Shown here in pieces: positions 47,046 through 56,719 of a stretch of DNA of 64,000 bases. The notes under the pieces were generated by a model. The model saw only the letters and a program-made list of their open reading frames with translations, ran no database searches and was not told where the DNA came from. Numbering within the stretch: the stretch's first letter is position 1; the number at the start of each line of letters is the position of its first letter. Where the stretch lies: positions 5,877,430 to 5,941,429 of the forward strand of contig AP018180.1 of the NCBI GenBank assembly GCA_002368155.1, given 5' to 3'. A program made the translations under genes and the position numbers. This DNA comes from Nostoc carneum NIES-2107. Its GTDB lineage: Bacteria; Cyanobacteriota; Cyanobacteriia; Cyanobacteriales; Nostocaceae.

Positions 47046-47417
47046 ATGACTCTCACATTAACAGAAGCAGCAGAATTCCGTCTGCGTACCTTTCTTTTAG
47101 CCTCAAATAAAGATGAAAATGCTACTCAACGCGGTATCCGTGTTGCTGTTGAGGATGGCGGTTGCAGTGGCTATCAATATGCCATCAAAGTTATCAACGC
47201 TCCGCAAGCCGATGACATAGTGATGCAGCAAGGTAAGTTACGCATCTACGTTGATTCAAAAAGCGCGCCATTACTAGAAGGCGTTGTGGTTGATTTTGTC
47301 GATGGCTTACTGGAAAGCGGATTTAAGTTTAGCAATCCCAACGCCACTGATACCTGTGGTTGTGGGAAATCATTCCAAGCAGGTAATTGTTCCCCTGCTG
47401 GCGTACCTTGTAGCTGA
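47046..47417 (+). CDS. hesB: HesB, A-type Fe-S carrier (IscA-like)
   Basis: 123 residues. The three conserved cysteines are in EDGGCSGYQYAIKV and DTCGCGKSF. The C-terminus adds a short extra cysteine-bearing tail (QAGNCSPAGVPCS). A-type carriers deliver clusters to apoproteins; HesB is the nif-linked form in Anabaena. Confidence 0.95.
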   Translation: MTLTLTEAAEFRLRTFLLASNKDENATQRGIRVAVEDGGCSGYQYAIKVINAPQADDIVMQQGKLRIYVDSKSAPLLEGVVVDFVDGLLESGFKFSNPNATDTCGCGKSFQAGNCSPAGVPCS

Positions 47418-47453
47418 TTACTGAAACCTTTATTTATTTTGGAGGATATGACA

Positions 47454-47753
47454 ATGACAACTTTTCAAGTGAGATTGATCAATAAAAAGAGAGCGATCGA
47501 CATTACCATTCCTGTTGATGAAAATACCACGATTCTAGATGCTGCTGAAGCACAAGACTTAGAGTTACCCTTTTCCTGTCGCTCTGGTTCTTGCTCTAGT
47601 TGCGTCGCCAAAGTAGTTGAAGGCGAAGTTGATCAATCGGAACAGGTATTTCTTGATGATGATCAGATGGCGAAAGGATTTATTGTCCTCTGTGTTACCT
47701 ACCCCCGTTCTGATTGCACGATTCGCACTCACCAAGAACCTTATTTAGTTTAA
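47454..47753 (+). CDS. fdxH: Heterocyst [2Fe-2S] ferredoxin FdxH
   Basis: 99 residues from ATG at 47454; GGAGGA at 47441-47446 is 7 bp away and would be too close to the ATG at 47448. Plant-type ferredoxin: C-x4-C-x2-C in [14 protein letters not shown] and the fourth Cys in [12 protein letters not shown]. The basic surface and its place next to hesB identify it as the heterocyst ferredoxin that reduces NifH. Confidence 0.95.
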   Translation: MTTFQVRLINKKRAIDITIPVDENTTILDAAEAQDLELPFSCRSGSCSSCVAKVVEGEVDQSEQVFLDDDQMAKGFIVLCVTYPRSDCTIRTHQEPYLV

Positions 47754-47844
47754 GTGATGACGGTTAACAGTTGACTGTTGACTGTTAACTGTAGTCAAGC
47801 ATTTTTGAATTGATTTGTCCCTGGCAATTACGGAAAATTACACT

Positions 47845-48141
47845 ATGGCAATACTTACTGGTTTAACATTTGGGGGAAAAGCTTGGACACCCCAATTTGT
47901 TCAAGATATTAACCAAGATAAATGCATTGGCTGTGGTAGATGTTTTAAAGCTTGTGGTCGGAATGTGCTAATTCTGCGAGCATTAAACGAAGATGGCGAG
48001 TTTGTGGAAGATGAGGAGAATGAGGAAATAGAGCGTAAAGTTATGTCTATCATTCATCCAGAGTATTGTATTGGTTGCCAAGCTTGCGCTAGGACTTGTC
48101 CCAAAAATTGTTACACCCACACTCCACTTGATCAAAATTAG
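47845..48141 (+). CDS. fdxB: nif-specific ferredoxin III (FdxB), 2[4Fe-4S]
   Basis: 98 residues from ATG at 47845 ([20 protein letters not shown]), the usual start of FdxB. Clusters: [15 protein letters not shown] and [14 protein letters not shown], separated by an acidic insert ([11 protein letters not shown]). Last recognisable nif gene, followed by a 24-bp palindrome. Confidence 0.95.
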   Translation: MAILTGLTFGGKAWTPQFVQDINQDKCIGCGRCFKACGRNVLILRALNEDGEFVEDEENEEIERKVMSIIHPEYCIGCQACARTCPKNCYTHTPLDQN

Positions 48142-48514
48142 TTTTAGAGACGCGAAATTTCGCGTCTCTGCTTTAATATTCCATATATTTACTATTATTT
48201 TTTATTAAAAATTTATATACATAACTCTAATTTTAATTCAGAAAAAATCTAATTTTTATGTAAGATGTGTTACGGCTTATGCATAACACATCTAAACTAC
48301 TTTCAAAGGTGTATTACGCTGACATTAACACACGCTAAGTCAGAATGTCACTTAACTTTAACAAGATTTAGCTCCCCGACTTTTAAAAAAGTTGGGGAGA
48401 TGGGAAACAACTTTTAATTACGAGTGATTACTGATGATTGCGGCATTTAAACATAGTTAGGATGTAGCAAATAATATAGCATTAGCTACTTGAGATAGCG
48501 GATTGAAAAGGTAA
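48142..48514. other. Intergenic region with three hairpins after the nif cluster
   Basis: No gene seen. Hairpins: the palindrome at 48146-48169; AGATGTGTTA ... TAACACATCT (48263-48293); and CTCCCCGACTTTT ... AAAAGTTGGGGAG (48370-48397) with one G-T mismatch. The first is well placed to end or stabilise the nif transcript but lacks a T-run. Confidence 0.75.
48146..48169. terminator. 24-bp perfect palindrome after fdxB
   Basis: AGAGACGCGAAA followed by its exact complement TTTCGCGTCTCT, 4 bp after the fdxB stop. It shares the GAGACGCG arm with the GACGCGATTAATCGCGTC family but has a different centre. A terminator or 3' stabiliser role is inferred from place only. Confidence 0.55.
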
Positions 48515-48736
48515 ATGAATATCAAAAAACCCTTGGTGAGAAATCAGCCAGAGGTAGGACAGCTTATCCGGAGGCTGCGGCTTGTGGCTGGGCTAACGCA
48601 AGAACAGTTTGCAGCCTCTTTAGGTGTTACATATTCAACAATTAACCGTTGGGAAAATAAACGCTCTCAACCATCACCCTTGGCGATGGAGAAGATTGAG
48701 AGAATGTTAAAAGCAATGGATGAACAATTTTATTAG
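48515..48736 (+). CDS. XRE-family helix-turn-helix protein
   Basis: 73 residues, essentially one Cro/C1-type HTH: VGQLIRRLRLVAGLTQEQFA, ASLGVTYSTINRWENKRSQP. No extra domain. It lies 149 bp before, and on the same strand as, a gene whose N-terminus looks like a RelE/ParE toxin. XRE proteins are common antitoxins for that fold, so a regulatory link is possible, although the reverse order (antitoxin first) and long spacing leave it open. Confidence 0.88.
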   Translation: MNIKKPLVRNQPEVGQLIRRLRLVAGLTQEQFAASLGVTYSTINRWENKRSQPSPLAMEKIERMLKAMDEQFY

Positions 48737-48885
48737 TTCTAGAAAGTCAGCCATATTTGCTCTGTTTGGGTATGGGCGATCGCAAATTTAACTTGGCAAT
48801 TTAGAATTAATCACGGTTAGACAAATATTAATTATTTATCTATGTATTTTTTGACTAATTTATTGAAGCTGACACAATTAAAATT

Positions 48886-51813
48886 ATGCTCTCTATCGTC
48901 CTACATCCAGATGTTGTTAAGTTTTTAAGAAAAGATATTAGTAATACTGTCCGACAAAAAACTTGGGATTGTATTAATCAGCTAAGACGGCGGCAGTTTA
49001 ATGGTGGATTGAGGGTTAAACGGCTTAAAGGAATTACTAAAAGGGTTTGGGAAGCAAGGATTGATCGTGCTAGTCGTCTAATTTTTACTTACAACAAATC
49101 AAGACAGCCTGAAACAGGAGAGGCGGAAGTTTACATTGCTATTCAGGATATTTGTTTGGATCATGATGATGTTCCTAGAAAAGCAGCTAGAGAAAGAACT
49201 CCGGATGCAACTTGGTTAGATGGAGAAATAATTAATACCTTAGGTAACATAGAATCAAATTTGCATGAACTGCCGCAAGCTGAACGTGACACACTAGAAT
49301 TAGCTCTATTAGAAGATGAAGATTTAGATGCAGTAATTTCATCAGAACATAGAGATGAATTATTAGGTAATATCCAGTGGTTAATTATAGACTCACCTGA
49401 AGATTGGCAACGAGCTATTATTAATCAGGATGTAGATTTACAATTAAAACTCACTCCAGAAGAATATGCACTAGCTACAAAAAATGCTGATATTCTTCTC
49501 AAAGGTAGTGCTGGAACTGGTAAAACTACAGTAGCCATACATCGTATTTTATATGATTACTTACAGTATCCAGAATCTGGTAAAAGGCTGTATGTTGCTT
49601 ACAATCCTTTATTAGTAAATAATGCTAAAGAACAGTTTTATCAATTATTAGGGACTAATAATCCTGCAGTTACATCTCTGTTTCAGTTTAAAACCTTAAG
49701 GGACTTATGTTTAGAAATTCTTGAGCTAACTGGACAGAGTTATTTACCAGAGGATGAAGTAAATTTTCATATATTTGAAAAAATTTATTTACATAAAGAA
49801 CGTCAAAGATATCCCACCGCTTTAGTTTGGAATGAAATTCGTAGCATTATTAAAGGCAGCCAACTTGCTTTAGATTCAGATTATTTAAGCCAATCTGAGT
49901 ATGAACATTTAGGCGCTAAACGCTCAAGTATTATTCAACTGAGTAGACGCGCTAATTTTTACTCTGCATTTACCTATTGGTATCAAAGAAAAATTAAAGA
50001 AAGTGGGCGGTTTGATGAGATAGATTTGACTCGTAGAGCCTTAGAAATTATCACTGAAAAAAATCTTCAATATTATCGGTTAATTGTCTGTGATGAAGTG
50101 CAAGATTTTACGGAATTACAGTTGGAATTTATCATGCGACTAATTGCACCCACTGGTAATTTGTTTTTTGCTGGTGATTTACACCAAATGATTAGTCCTA
50201 GCGGTTTTCGCTGGGAAGACTTGAAAACCAGATTTTTTCACCACGGACGACAACAACCTCTGCAAGAAACCTTTACATTTAACTTTCGCAGTGTTGGTTC
50301 ATTAGTGAATTTAGCTAATCAAATATTGCGAGTACGTTATCGATTATTAAATACATCTTATCCTTATAAAAACACTCAAGCTATTAGTAATTATGGTGAA
50401 CCGACTCGCATAGTTGCTGGTTCTTATAAACAGCTTGGATCTATACTTCAAACTTTGCATCCAGGTGATGCTATTTTAGTCAGAACTAATCCAGAAAGAG
50501 AACATCTGCGAGAAGTTTTTAAATCTTCTTTAGTGTTTACTATTGAAGAAGCTAAAGGTTTAGAGTTTGATACTATATTTTTAGTAAATTTTTTCCAGTG
50601 TCGCCGGGATTTATGGCAAAGAGCTTTACAACAACCTTCTCGATTACAAGAGCATGAAACACCAGGGTTATTATTAGAAATGAATTTACTGTATGTGGCG
50701 GTAACTCGTGCTCGTCGGATTTTAAATGTGTGGGAAGAAAACATTTCGGAATTTTGGCAGCAACCAGAGCTAATCAACCACTACACAATTCAGGATATGC
50801 AAACAGTTGCAGAAAATCGTTCGGGTACACAAGTTCAAGATTGGCAGCAACGTGGAGAATATTACTTAAAAGCTGAGTTTTATCTACAAGCTGCTGAATG
50901 TTTTGAAAAATCAGGTGATAGATTAAAATATTCCCAGGCAAGGGCTAAACAACTACATAAAGAAGGTAAATATCAAGAAGCTGCGGAAATTTTTGCTGAA
51001 TTAGAAAATTGGGAAACTGCTGCTAAACTTTTCCAGCGTGTTCAGCAATGGCAATCAGCAGCAAACTGTTGGGGAAAAGCAGGTAATTTTGAACAGAAGC
51101 AAATTTGTGAAATTCATTTATTAGAAGCACAAGGCCAATTTGCACAAGCAGCGAGAGAATGGGAAGTTATTGGAAGATATAAGCAGGCTGCTGAATTATT
51201 TGAGAAATATGAACAGTGGCAACCAGCTGCAAACTGTTGGCAACAAGCAGGGAATTTAGAAAAAAAGCAAATCTGTGAAATTCGACTTTTGGAAATAAAA
51301 CAACAGTGGGAGGATGCAGCGCAGCAATGGCATCAACTGAGGCGATTTGATGATGAAAAACGTTGCTGGCTGAATAGTAATAATACAGCTAAAAGAGCTG
51401 AATACCTAGCGAAAGATTTTGAAAAACAAAAACAATGGTTACAAGCCTATGAACAATATCAATTAGCAGGAATAGTTGATAAAGCTGCAGAAACTTGTCA
51501 AAAAGCTATTGAAAGTTTAATGGCATCTGGAAAGCAAAACTTTGAACAACAAAATTTTCAAGGAGCATTAGCTGATTGCACACAAGTATTACAGTTGAAT
51601 CCTAAGGAGATTGAAGCTTATGTACGCCGAGGTATGGCTAAGACTAAACTTAAAAAATATCTTTCTGCTATAGATGATTACAATCAAGCTTTGAAGATTA
51701 ATCCTCAATATGCAGAGGTATATCACTCTCGAGGAAGAGTTTACCAAATATTGAGCCAGCTAGATCTCCAAACAGCGGCGATGCTGAAAGAAAAGAAAAA
51801 GCCCGAAAGTTAG
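48886..51813 (+). CDS. RelE/ParE-like domain fused to SF1 (UvrD-like) helicase and TPR-like tail
   Basis: 975 residues. Residues 1-~100 follow the RelE/ParE fold (LHPDVVKFLRK ... GGLRVKRLKGITKRVWEARI ... SRLIFTYNKS ... YIAIQDICLDHD). The SF1 helicase core includes Walker A GSAGTGKTTVA (207-217), motif II VCDEVQDFTE (D403), NFRSVGSLVNLANQIL, EEAKGLEFDTIFLVNFF and motif VI YVAVTRARR (~603). Residues ~645-965 are helical repeats of TPR type (AAECFEKSGD, AANCWGKAGNFEQ, GALADCTQVLQLNPKEIEAY). A nucleic-acid motor with a protein-binding tail; target unknown. Confidence 0.85.
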   Translation: MLSIVLHPDVVKFLRKDISNTVRQKTWDCINQLRRRQFNGGLRVKRLKGITKRVWEARIDRASRLIFTYNKSRQPETGEAEVYIAIQDICLDHDDVPRKAARERTPDATWLDGEIINTLGNIESNLHELPQAERDTLELALLEDEDLDAVISSEHRDELLGNIQWLIIDSPEDWQRAIINQDVDLQLKLTPEEYALATKNADILLKGSAGTGKTTVAIHRILYDYLQYPESGKRLYVAYNPLLVNNAKEQFYQLLGTNNPAVTSLFQFKTLRDLCLEILELTGQSYLPEDEVNFHIFEKIYLHKERQRYPTALVWNEIRSIIKGSQLALDSDYLSQSEYEHLGAKRSSIIQLSRRANFYSAFTYWYQRKIKESGRFDEIDLTRRALEIITEKNLQYYRLIVCDEVQDFTELQLEFIMRLIAPTGNLFFAGDLHQMISPSGFRWEDLKTRFFHHGRQQPLQETFTFNFRSVGSLVNLANQILRVRYRLLNTSYPYKNTQAISNYGEPTRIVAGSYKQLGSILQTLHPGDAILVRTNPEREHLREVFKSSLVFTIEEAKGLEFDTIFLVNFFQCRRDLWQRALQQPSRLQEHETPGLLLEMNLLYVAVTRARRILNVWEENISEFWQQPELINHYTIQDMQTVAENRSGTQVQDWQQRGEYYLKAEFYLQAAECFEKSGDRLKYSQARAKQLHKEGKYQEAAEIFAELENWETAAKLFQRVQQWQSAANCWGKAGNFEQKQICEIHLLEAQGQFAQAAREWEVIGRYKQAAELFEKYEQWQPAANCWQQAGNLEKKQICEIRLLEIKQQWEDAAQQWHQLRRFDDEKRCWLNSNNTAKRAEYLAKDFEKQKQWLQAYEQYQLAGIVDKAAETCQKAIESLMASGKQNFEQQNFQGALADCTQVLQLNPKEIEAYVRRGMAKTKLKKYLSAIDDYNQALKINPQYAEVYHSRGRVYQILSQLDLQTAAMLKEKKKPES

Positions 51814-51833
51814 TAGCACTGCGTTGTTACCCA

Positions 51834-51864
51834 GATTCCCGAATTTTTGAAAAAGTCGGGAATC
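51834..51864 (+). terminator. Hairpin after the helicase gene
   Basis: GATTCCCGAATTTTT pairs with AAAAGTCGGGAATC (one mismatch), 21 bp after the stop codon. T-rich sequence lies in the left arm, not after the stem. It may terminate or protect the 3' end, but similar hairpins are dispersed repeats here (compare 48370). Confidence 0.5.
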
Positions 51865-51962
51865 TAAATCTCGCTAAAGTTAAGTAATGCATCGCAGTAT
51901 GGATGCTGGGTTAGGCGCTAGGATAGTTATTTCGTGACAAATTATATTAAAAATAAGCGCCT

Positions 51963-52066
51963 AATACCAAATCAAATAATGTTGGCGACACATCAATAAG
52001 ATTCTAGAAGGTAAGGCAGTGCCTTGACCCTATAATCTGTCGCATTCTTTTTTCAAATTGGTATAC
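51963..52066. repeat. MITE-like foldback element (copy 2)
   Basis: AATACCAAATCAAA on the left and TTTCAAATTGGTAT on the right, with GGCGACACATCAATAAGATT, AAGGCAGTGCCTT and CTGTCGCATTCTTTTTTC inside. It aligns end to end with 8499-8600 (shared ACATCAATA, ATTCTAGA, TGTCGCATTC/TGCCGCATTC). It lies in the 358-bp gap before cheW; the rest of the gap shows no gene. Confidence 0.82.
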
Positions 52067-52171
52067 TATACCATACAAAAATATTTATAAATAAACTCTT
52101 ATTGCTGCTTGCTATAACTAAGGCTATCTTAATAACGAAAACTCTTTCTTGTGGTTGGGTGAGGTGTATAA

Positions 52172-52639
52172 ATGTTAATGTTACTCTTCTACTTAAATAA
52201 TGAGCGTTACGCTATAGCGAGTCAGCAGGTTGTAGAAGTTTTACCACTTGTCACCCTGAAAATCCTGCCTCACGCACCTGAACATTTAGCTGGTGTGTTT
52301 AATTATCGAGGGCGAATTGTTCCTGTGTTAGATTTATGTCTGTTGATACAAGGTAAACCCTGCTGTGAACACTTGAGTTCTCGCATGATTCTGGTGAATT
52401 ATTGGCGAGGAGATGCTGCAAAGTCTCCTTCAAAATCGGCTTTTGTAGGTTTGATGGCAGAACGAGTTGTAGAAACGTTGCAGCAATCAGAAATACAATT
52501 GGTTGATACTAATATTCAGATAAATTCAACTCCTTATCTGGGTAAGATGATTTTAGATGAGCAAGGTATGATTCAATGTTTGCAGATTGAACATTTGTTA
52601 TCAGAAGCGGAACAAGTTTATCTTTTACCAGCTAGCTAA
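52172..52639 (+). CDS. CheW-like adaptor (WspB-type)
   Basis: 155 residues, a single CheW domain: LLFYLNNERYAIASQQVVEV, LAGVFNYRGRIVPVLDLCLL, FVGLMAERVVETL. It couples the MCP to the CheA. First gene of a chemosensory set running to 61712. By order (CheW, CheR-TPR, MCP, second CheW, CheA-REC, CheB) it corresponds to WspB. Confidence 0.9.
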   Translation: MLMLLFYLNNERYAIASQQVVEVLPLVTLKILPHAPEHLAGVFNYRGRIVPVLDLCLLIQGKPCCEHLSSRMILVNYWRGDAAKSPSKSAFVGLMAERVVETLQQSEIQLVDTNIQINSTPYLGKMILDEQGMIQCLQIEHLLSEAEQVYLLPAS

Positions 52640-52770
52640 ATATTTAGGCAGAGGGGCAGGGGGCAGGGAGCAGGGGGAGGTAAACTCGTTTTTTATGAAT
52701 GAAATTGAATAATTTATTTTTTGGAATTTCCTAAATACTGCATTTTTTACTAGAAGTAAGTACAAATAAT

Positions 52771-52800
52771 TATCAGGTCAAGGCAGTGCCTTGCCCCTAC
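52771..52800. repeat. Short palindromic repeat (GGTCAAGGCAGTGCCTTGCC)
   Basis: A near-perfect hairpin of the AAGGCA/TGCCTT type, the same core as in the foldback element at 51963-52066. It lies between cheW and cheR. Confidence 0.65.
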
Positions 52801-52888
52801 CTGTGGACTTCATTATCTAAAATAAGCTGGACGTAGCTAAACAGAATGAATTAAGCACAATAAATTTAATTTTGTACCAATATTGATA

Positions 52889-54106
52889 ATGATTTATTCT
52901 GATGGCGAAGCTTTACTGAGAAGAAGAATTGGTTTAGATGCAAACTCAATAGGTGCTGCTAGTATTGCTAGGGCTATTGAGCAGAGAATGGCGGATGGGA
53001 ACATTACAGAAATAGCCTCCTATTTGGAAAGAGTGCAGGAATCTACAGCAGAATGGGAAGCATTAATTGATAGTGTAATTGTTCCAGAAACTTGGTTTTT
53101 TCGGGAGCGGGAATCTTTTAATTTTTTACAAAAATCTATTCAAACAGAGTGGTTAAGAAATCAGCCTAAAAGAGTATTACGGGTTTTAAGTGTGCCATGT
53201 TCTACTGGTGAAGAGCCTTATTCAATTGCGATCGCACTTTTGGAGGCTGGGTTAAATCCGGCTAATTTTCACATTGATGCGATTGATATTAGTAAAAAAT
53301 GCTTGTTAACGGCTCAAAGAGCGATTTACGATAAATATTCGTTTCGCGGCAATAGTTTATCGTTCCAAGAACGCTATTTTCAACCAACTGAAGGGAGATA
53401 TCGACTGTGCGAACAGGTAAGAAATTTAGTGCATTTTCGCCAAGGTAATTTAGCTGATACCGATTTTCTGCTGGGTGCAGCATCCTATGATGTTGTCTTT
53501 TGCCGCAACTTGTTGATTTATTTTGAACCCAGCACCAAAGAACGCACTATCCGCACCTTGGAACGGTTACTAATTCAGGATGGTTTGCTGTTTGTTGGTC
53601 ATGCGGAAACAGGTTTGTTACTGAATTCGCGCTTTACCTTGGTTCCTCATTCTTTGGCCTTTGCCTATCGTAAAACGAATGTGTCTCGTTCTGTAGCCAA
53701 AAGTAACTCAGGCGATCGCAAAAAGCATCATCCCATTTCACCCAAACAGCGTATTGCTCACCATCGCCAACCCCAACAACCACCAATTCCCGAGAAAAAC
53801 TTGCTAGATGCTGCCAGAACTTTAGCCGATCAAGGTTCTTTGCAACAAGCCTGTCAACTTTGCCAGGACTATCTCCAAAAAAATTTGGCCAGTGTCGAAG
53901 GCTATGTCTTGCTTGGTCAAGTGCAACAAGCAATGGGTGAAAATGAACAAGCAGCAGCATCTTTCCAAAAAGCAATTTATCTGCAACCAAATCACGAAGA
54001 AGCATTAATTCATTTAGCTTTATTGCGAGAACATCAAGGAGATATGGTTAATGCTGAGTTGCTTTGGCAACGCATTCATCGGCTGCATAATCAGCAATCA
54101 AGATGA
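52889..54106 (+). CDS. CheR-type MCP methyltransferase with C-terminal TPR (WspC-like)
   Basis: 406 residues from ATG at 52889. The CheR SAM domain shows RVLSVPCSTGEEPYSIAIAL and DVVFCRNLLIYFEP. After a basic linker (KSNSGDRKKHHPISPKQRI) TPR repeats follow (LLDAARTLADQGSLQQACQL; YVLLGQVQQAMGENEQAAAS). It methylates glutamates of the MCP. The CheR-TPR fusion is the WspC form. Confidence 0.92.
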   Translation: MIYSDGEALLRRRIGLDANSIGAASIARAIEQRMADGNITEIASYLERVQESTAEWEALIDSVIVPETWFFRERESFNFLQKSIQTEWLRNQPKRVLRVLSVPCSTGEEPYSIAIALLEAGLNPANFHIDAIDISKKCLLTAQRAIYDKYSFRGNSLSFQERYFQPTEGRYRLCEQVRNLVHFRQGNLADTDFLLGAASYDVVFCRNLLIYFEPSTKERTIRTLERLLIQDGLLFVGHAETGLLLNSRFTLVPHSLAFAYRKTNVSRSVAKSNSGDRKKHHPISPKQRIAHHRQPQQPPIPEKNLLDAARTLADQGSLQQACQLCQDYLQKNLASVEGYVLLGQVQQAMGENEQAAASFQKAIYLQPNHEEALIHLALLREHQGDMVNAELLWQRIHRLHNQQSR

Positions 54107-54306
54107 TATTTGCTGTGTTAGTACAGTTTTAACGTGATGAATTGTTAAGTTATTTATCTTTTATTTATAAGTTGTTTGTCTGATAGCTGGCATGGGAACG
54201 CTTGCATTTACAAGGTGTGTCTCTGCCTAGATGTTTTGTTTGTTAATTATAGATTTCTCTCAATTAACTAAATATATTTCGTATTATTTGAGGACACAAT
54301 AAATAT

Positions 54307-55944
54307 ATGCAACAAGGTTTAAAACTTAATCAATTTGTAGTAGCTGGATGTGGTCTAATTGTTATCTTGGCTAGCGTGACAACATATATTACCAAAAGAA
54401 CCAATCAAGAGTTATTAGCTAATGCAAATACAGTTAGTAAAAGCTACGCTTTAAAAGCGAATTTAAAAGAATTGGAGAAACTCCTAGTTGACTCTGAAAC
54501 TGGACAGCGAGGATTTATTATCACAAAACAAGAAGAATATCTAGAACCATTTTATAAGGCAGAAGAACAAATAAGTGTTGTTTTGAATGAATTGAGTAAA
54601 GAATTTAAAGCTGATAGCTCACACAGTATGTCATTTAATAAAATTTTAGAACTATCAAAAGAAAAGATTCATCTGTCAGAAACAACAATTCAAATGAAAA
54701 AGAATGGGCAAGATAAACAGTTGCTGACCTATTTCTCTGAAAATCGGGGAAAAAAGCTTATGGATCAAGTTAATCAAGAAATTGATAAAATGCTCAAAGC
54801 AGAAGATGAAAACTTAAAAGAGCACCAAAAAGAAGTTAATCAACTGCAAAGTTTTTCCGATTTAGTTATTGTTGGTAGTTTGATATGTATTATATTAACA
54901 GTAATATCAGTTTGCCTTGCTATTATTCTTATTCCTGGTAGAGCTTTGAGCCGTTCTTTACAAAGTGCCTTTACTTTAGCAGAAAAGGTTTCTGCTGGAG
55001 ATTTAACAGTTGAGGTTGAATCTAATTCCACAGATGTCATTGGTAAGCTCATGTCTACTTTAAAAGATATGGCACAAAACCTCAGTAATCTGATTCGACA
55101 AGTACAACAATCTGGGATTCAAGCAACTTCTTCCGCAACACAGATAGCAGCATCGGGTAAACAATTAGAAGCCACATTAACAGAGCAAGTAGCCTCAACA
55201 AATCAGGTAGCAGCAGCGGCGAAAGAAATTTCCGCGACTTCTAGAGAACTTGTAAAAACAATGGAAGAAGTAGCGGCTATGTCGCAAAGTACAACAATTG
55301 CAGCTACCGATAGTCAAAAAGATTTGTTGCGAATGGAAGCAACGATGCGCCAACTAGCAGAGGCGACTAATTCTATTGCTGCGAGGTTAGGAGTAATTAG
55401 TGAGAAAGCTAACAATATTAACAATATTGTATTCACAATTACTAAAGTGGCAGACCAAACAAATTTACTGTCATTGAATGCAGCTATTGAAGCTGAAAAA
55501 GCGGGGGAATATGGCTTAGGTTTTGCTGTTGTTGCGAGAGAAATTCGCCGTTTAGCCGACCAAACCGCAGTTGCTACCCTTGATATTGAACAGATGGTTA
55601 AACAAATGCAATCTTCCGTTTCTACAGGCGTAATGGAAATGGATAAGTTTGCCACAGAAGTAGGACGAAGTGTGGAAGATGTGGCTAATATCAGCACTCA
55701 GGTAGGACAAATTATTGAGCAAGTACAAGATTTGTCACCCAGGTTTGAAGTTGTTAGTCAAGGGATGGAAACTCAATCTCAAGGAGCGCAACAAATTAGT
55801 GAAGCGATGACACAATTAAGCAGTACTTCTGCTCAGACTGCTGGTTCTTTGAGAGAAATTAATAATACGATTTCTCAACTTAACCAAGTTGCTCAAGGTT
55901 TACGGCAAGAAATTTCGCGGTTTAAAGTTAGGGCAATTAGTTAA
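54307..55944 (+). CDS. Methyl-accepting chemotaxis protein with CHASE3 sensor (WspA-like)
   Basis: 545 residues. TM1 at ~10-28; a CHASE3 extracytoplasmic domain ([20 protein letters not shown], residues ~60-80); TM2 ~193-217 ([20 protein letters not shown]); HAMP; then the signalling domain with the hairpin tip [36 protein letters not shown]. The signal is unknown. In Pseudomonas, WspA senses surface contact. Confidence 0.93.
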   Translation: MQQGLKLNQFVVAGCGLIVILASVTTYITKRTNQELLANANTVSKSYALKANLKELEKLLVDSETGQRGFIITKQEEYLEPFYKAEEQISVVLNELSKEFKADSSHSMSFNKILELSKEKIHLSETTIQMKKNGQDKQLLTYFSENRGKKLMDQVNQEIDKMLKAEDENLKEHQKEVNQLQSFSDLVIVGSLICIILTVISVCLAIILIPGRALSRSLQSAFTLAEKVSAGDLTVEVESNSTDVIGKLMSTLKDMAQNLSNLIRQVQQSGIQATSSATQIAASGKQLEATLTEQVASTNQVAAAAKEISATSRELVKTMEEVAAMSQSTTIAATDSQKDLLRMEATMRQLAEATNSIAARLGVISEKANNINNIVFTITKVADQTNLLSLNAAIEAEKAGEYGLGFAVVAREIRRLADQTAVATLDIEQMVKQMQSSVSTGVMEMDKFATEVGRSVEDVANISTQVGQIIEQVQDLSPRFEVVSQGMETQSQGAQQISEAMTQLSSTSAQTAGSLREINNTISQLNQVAQGLRQEISRFKVRAIS

Positions 55945-56050
55945 TAGGTAATGGGTAATGGGTAATTGGTAATTGGTAATTGGTAATAGAAATTTCTCCC
56001 TTGCCCCCTGCCCCCTTGCATACTAAGGCTCCTCTGCTTCTTTTTCTACT

Positions 56051-56719
56051 ATGAATAATTGTTATAATCTCATCGGTATTGCTGGCGATCGCTCTTGTCC
56101 AGAGTTACCTAATTTTATTCATTGTCGTAACTGTCCTGTATATTCAAATATTGGTCGTCAGTTACTAGAGCGCACTATACCGGAAAATTATCGCCATGAG
56201 CGAACTGAGCTATTTTCTCAGGAACGGGCAGATGCTAAAACTTTAACTATTGCAGAAACTTTGACAGTTGTTATCTTTCGTTTGCAAGGAGAATGGCTGG
56301 CGCTGTCTACGCAAGTTTTTAAAGAAAGCATATCGCCGACTTTGATTCATACTCTACCCCATCGAAGTAATCAAATATTACGAGGATTGGTCAATATTCG
56401 CGGCGAATTACAATTGTGTATCTCGTTAACTCATTTGCTGAATTTGGAAACTGCTAATACCCCAACTGCAACTTTGAGTCCTGTCGTCTATCCACGCATG
56501 GCGGTAGTGGAAAAAGCAGGTAGTGTGTGGGTGTTTTCTGTAGATGAACTTTATGGAATTCAGCGATTTCAGCAACGTGAATTACGAGATACTCCAAATA
56601 GTATGACAGCAGCAACTCACCACTTTACCAAAGGTTTTTTTTATTGGCGTGAGAAGAGTCTCGGCTATTTGGATGAGGAATTATTATTTACCACCTTGGA
56701 CAAAAAGGTGTATCGATGA
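56051..56719 (+). CDS. CheW-like adaptor with Cys-rich N-terminus (WspD-type)
   Basis: 222 residues. The N-terminal ~55 residues (CYNLIGIAGDRSCPELPNFI, HCRNCPVYSNIGRQLLERT) match the conserved start of WspD proteins and contain CPEL and HCRNCP cysteines. The CheW fold follows (FRLQGEWLALSTQVFKESIS, GLVNIRGELQLCISLTHLL). Stop overlaps cheA by ATGA (56716-56719). Confidence 0.9.
   Translation: MNNCYNLIGIAGDRSCPELPNFIHCRNCPVYSNIGRQLLERTIPENYRHERTELFSQERADAKTLTIAETLTVVIFRLQGEWLALSTQVFKESISPTLIHTLPHRSNQILRGLVNIRGELQLCISLTHLLNLETANTPTATLSPVVYPRMAVVEKAGSVWVFSVDELYGIQRFQQRELRDTPNSMTAATHHFTKGFFYWREKSLGYLDEELLFTTLDKKVYR

Noticed and set aside
48146-48169. Calling the nif 3' palindrome a firm rho-independent terminator
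   Set aside because: The stem is strong but no T-run follows, and it resembles a dispersed palindrome. Kept only as a low-confidence terminator-like site.
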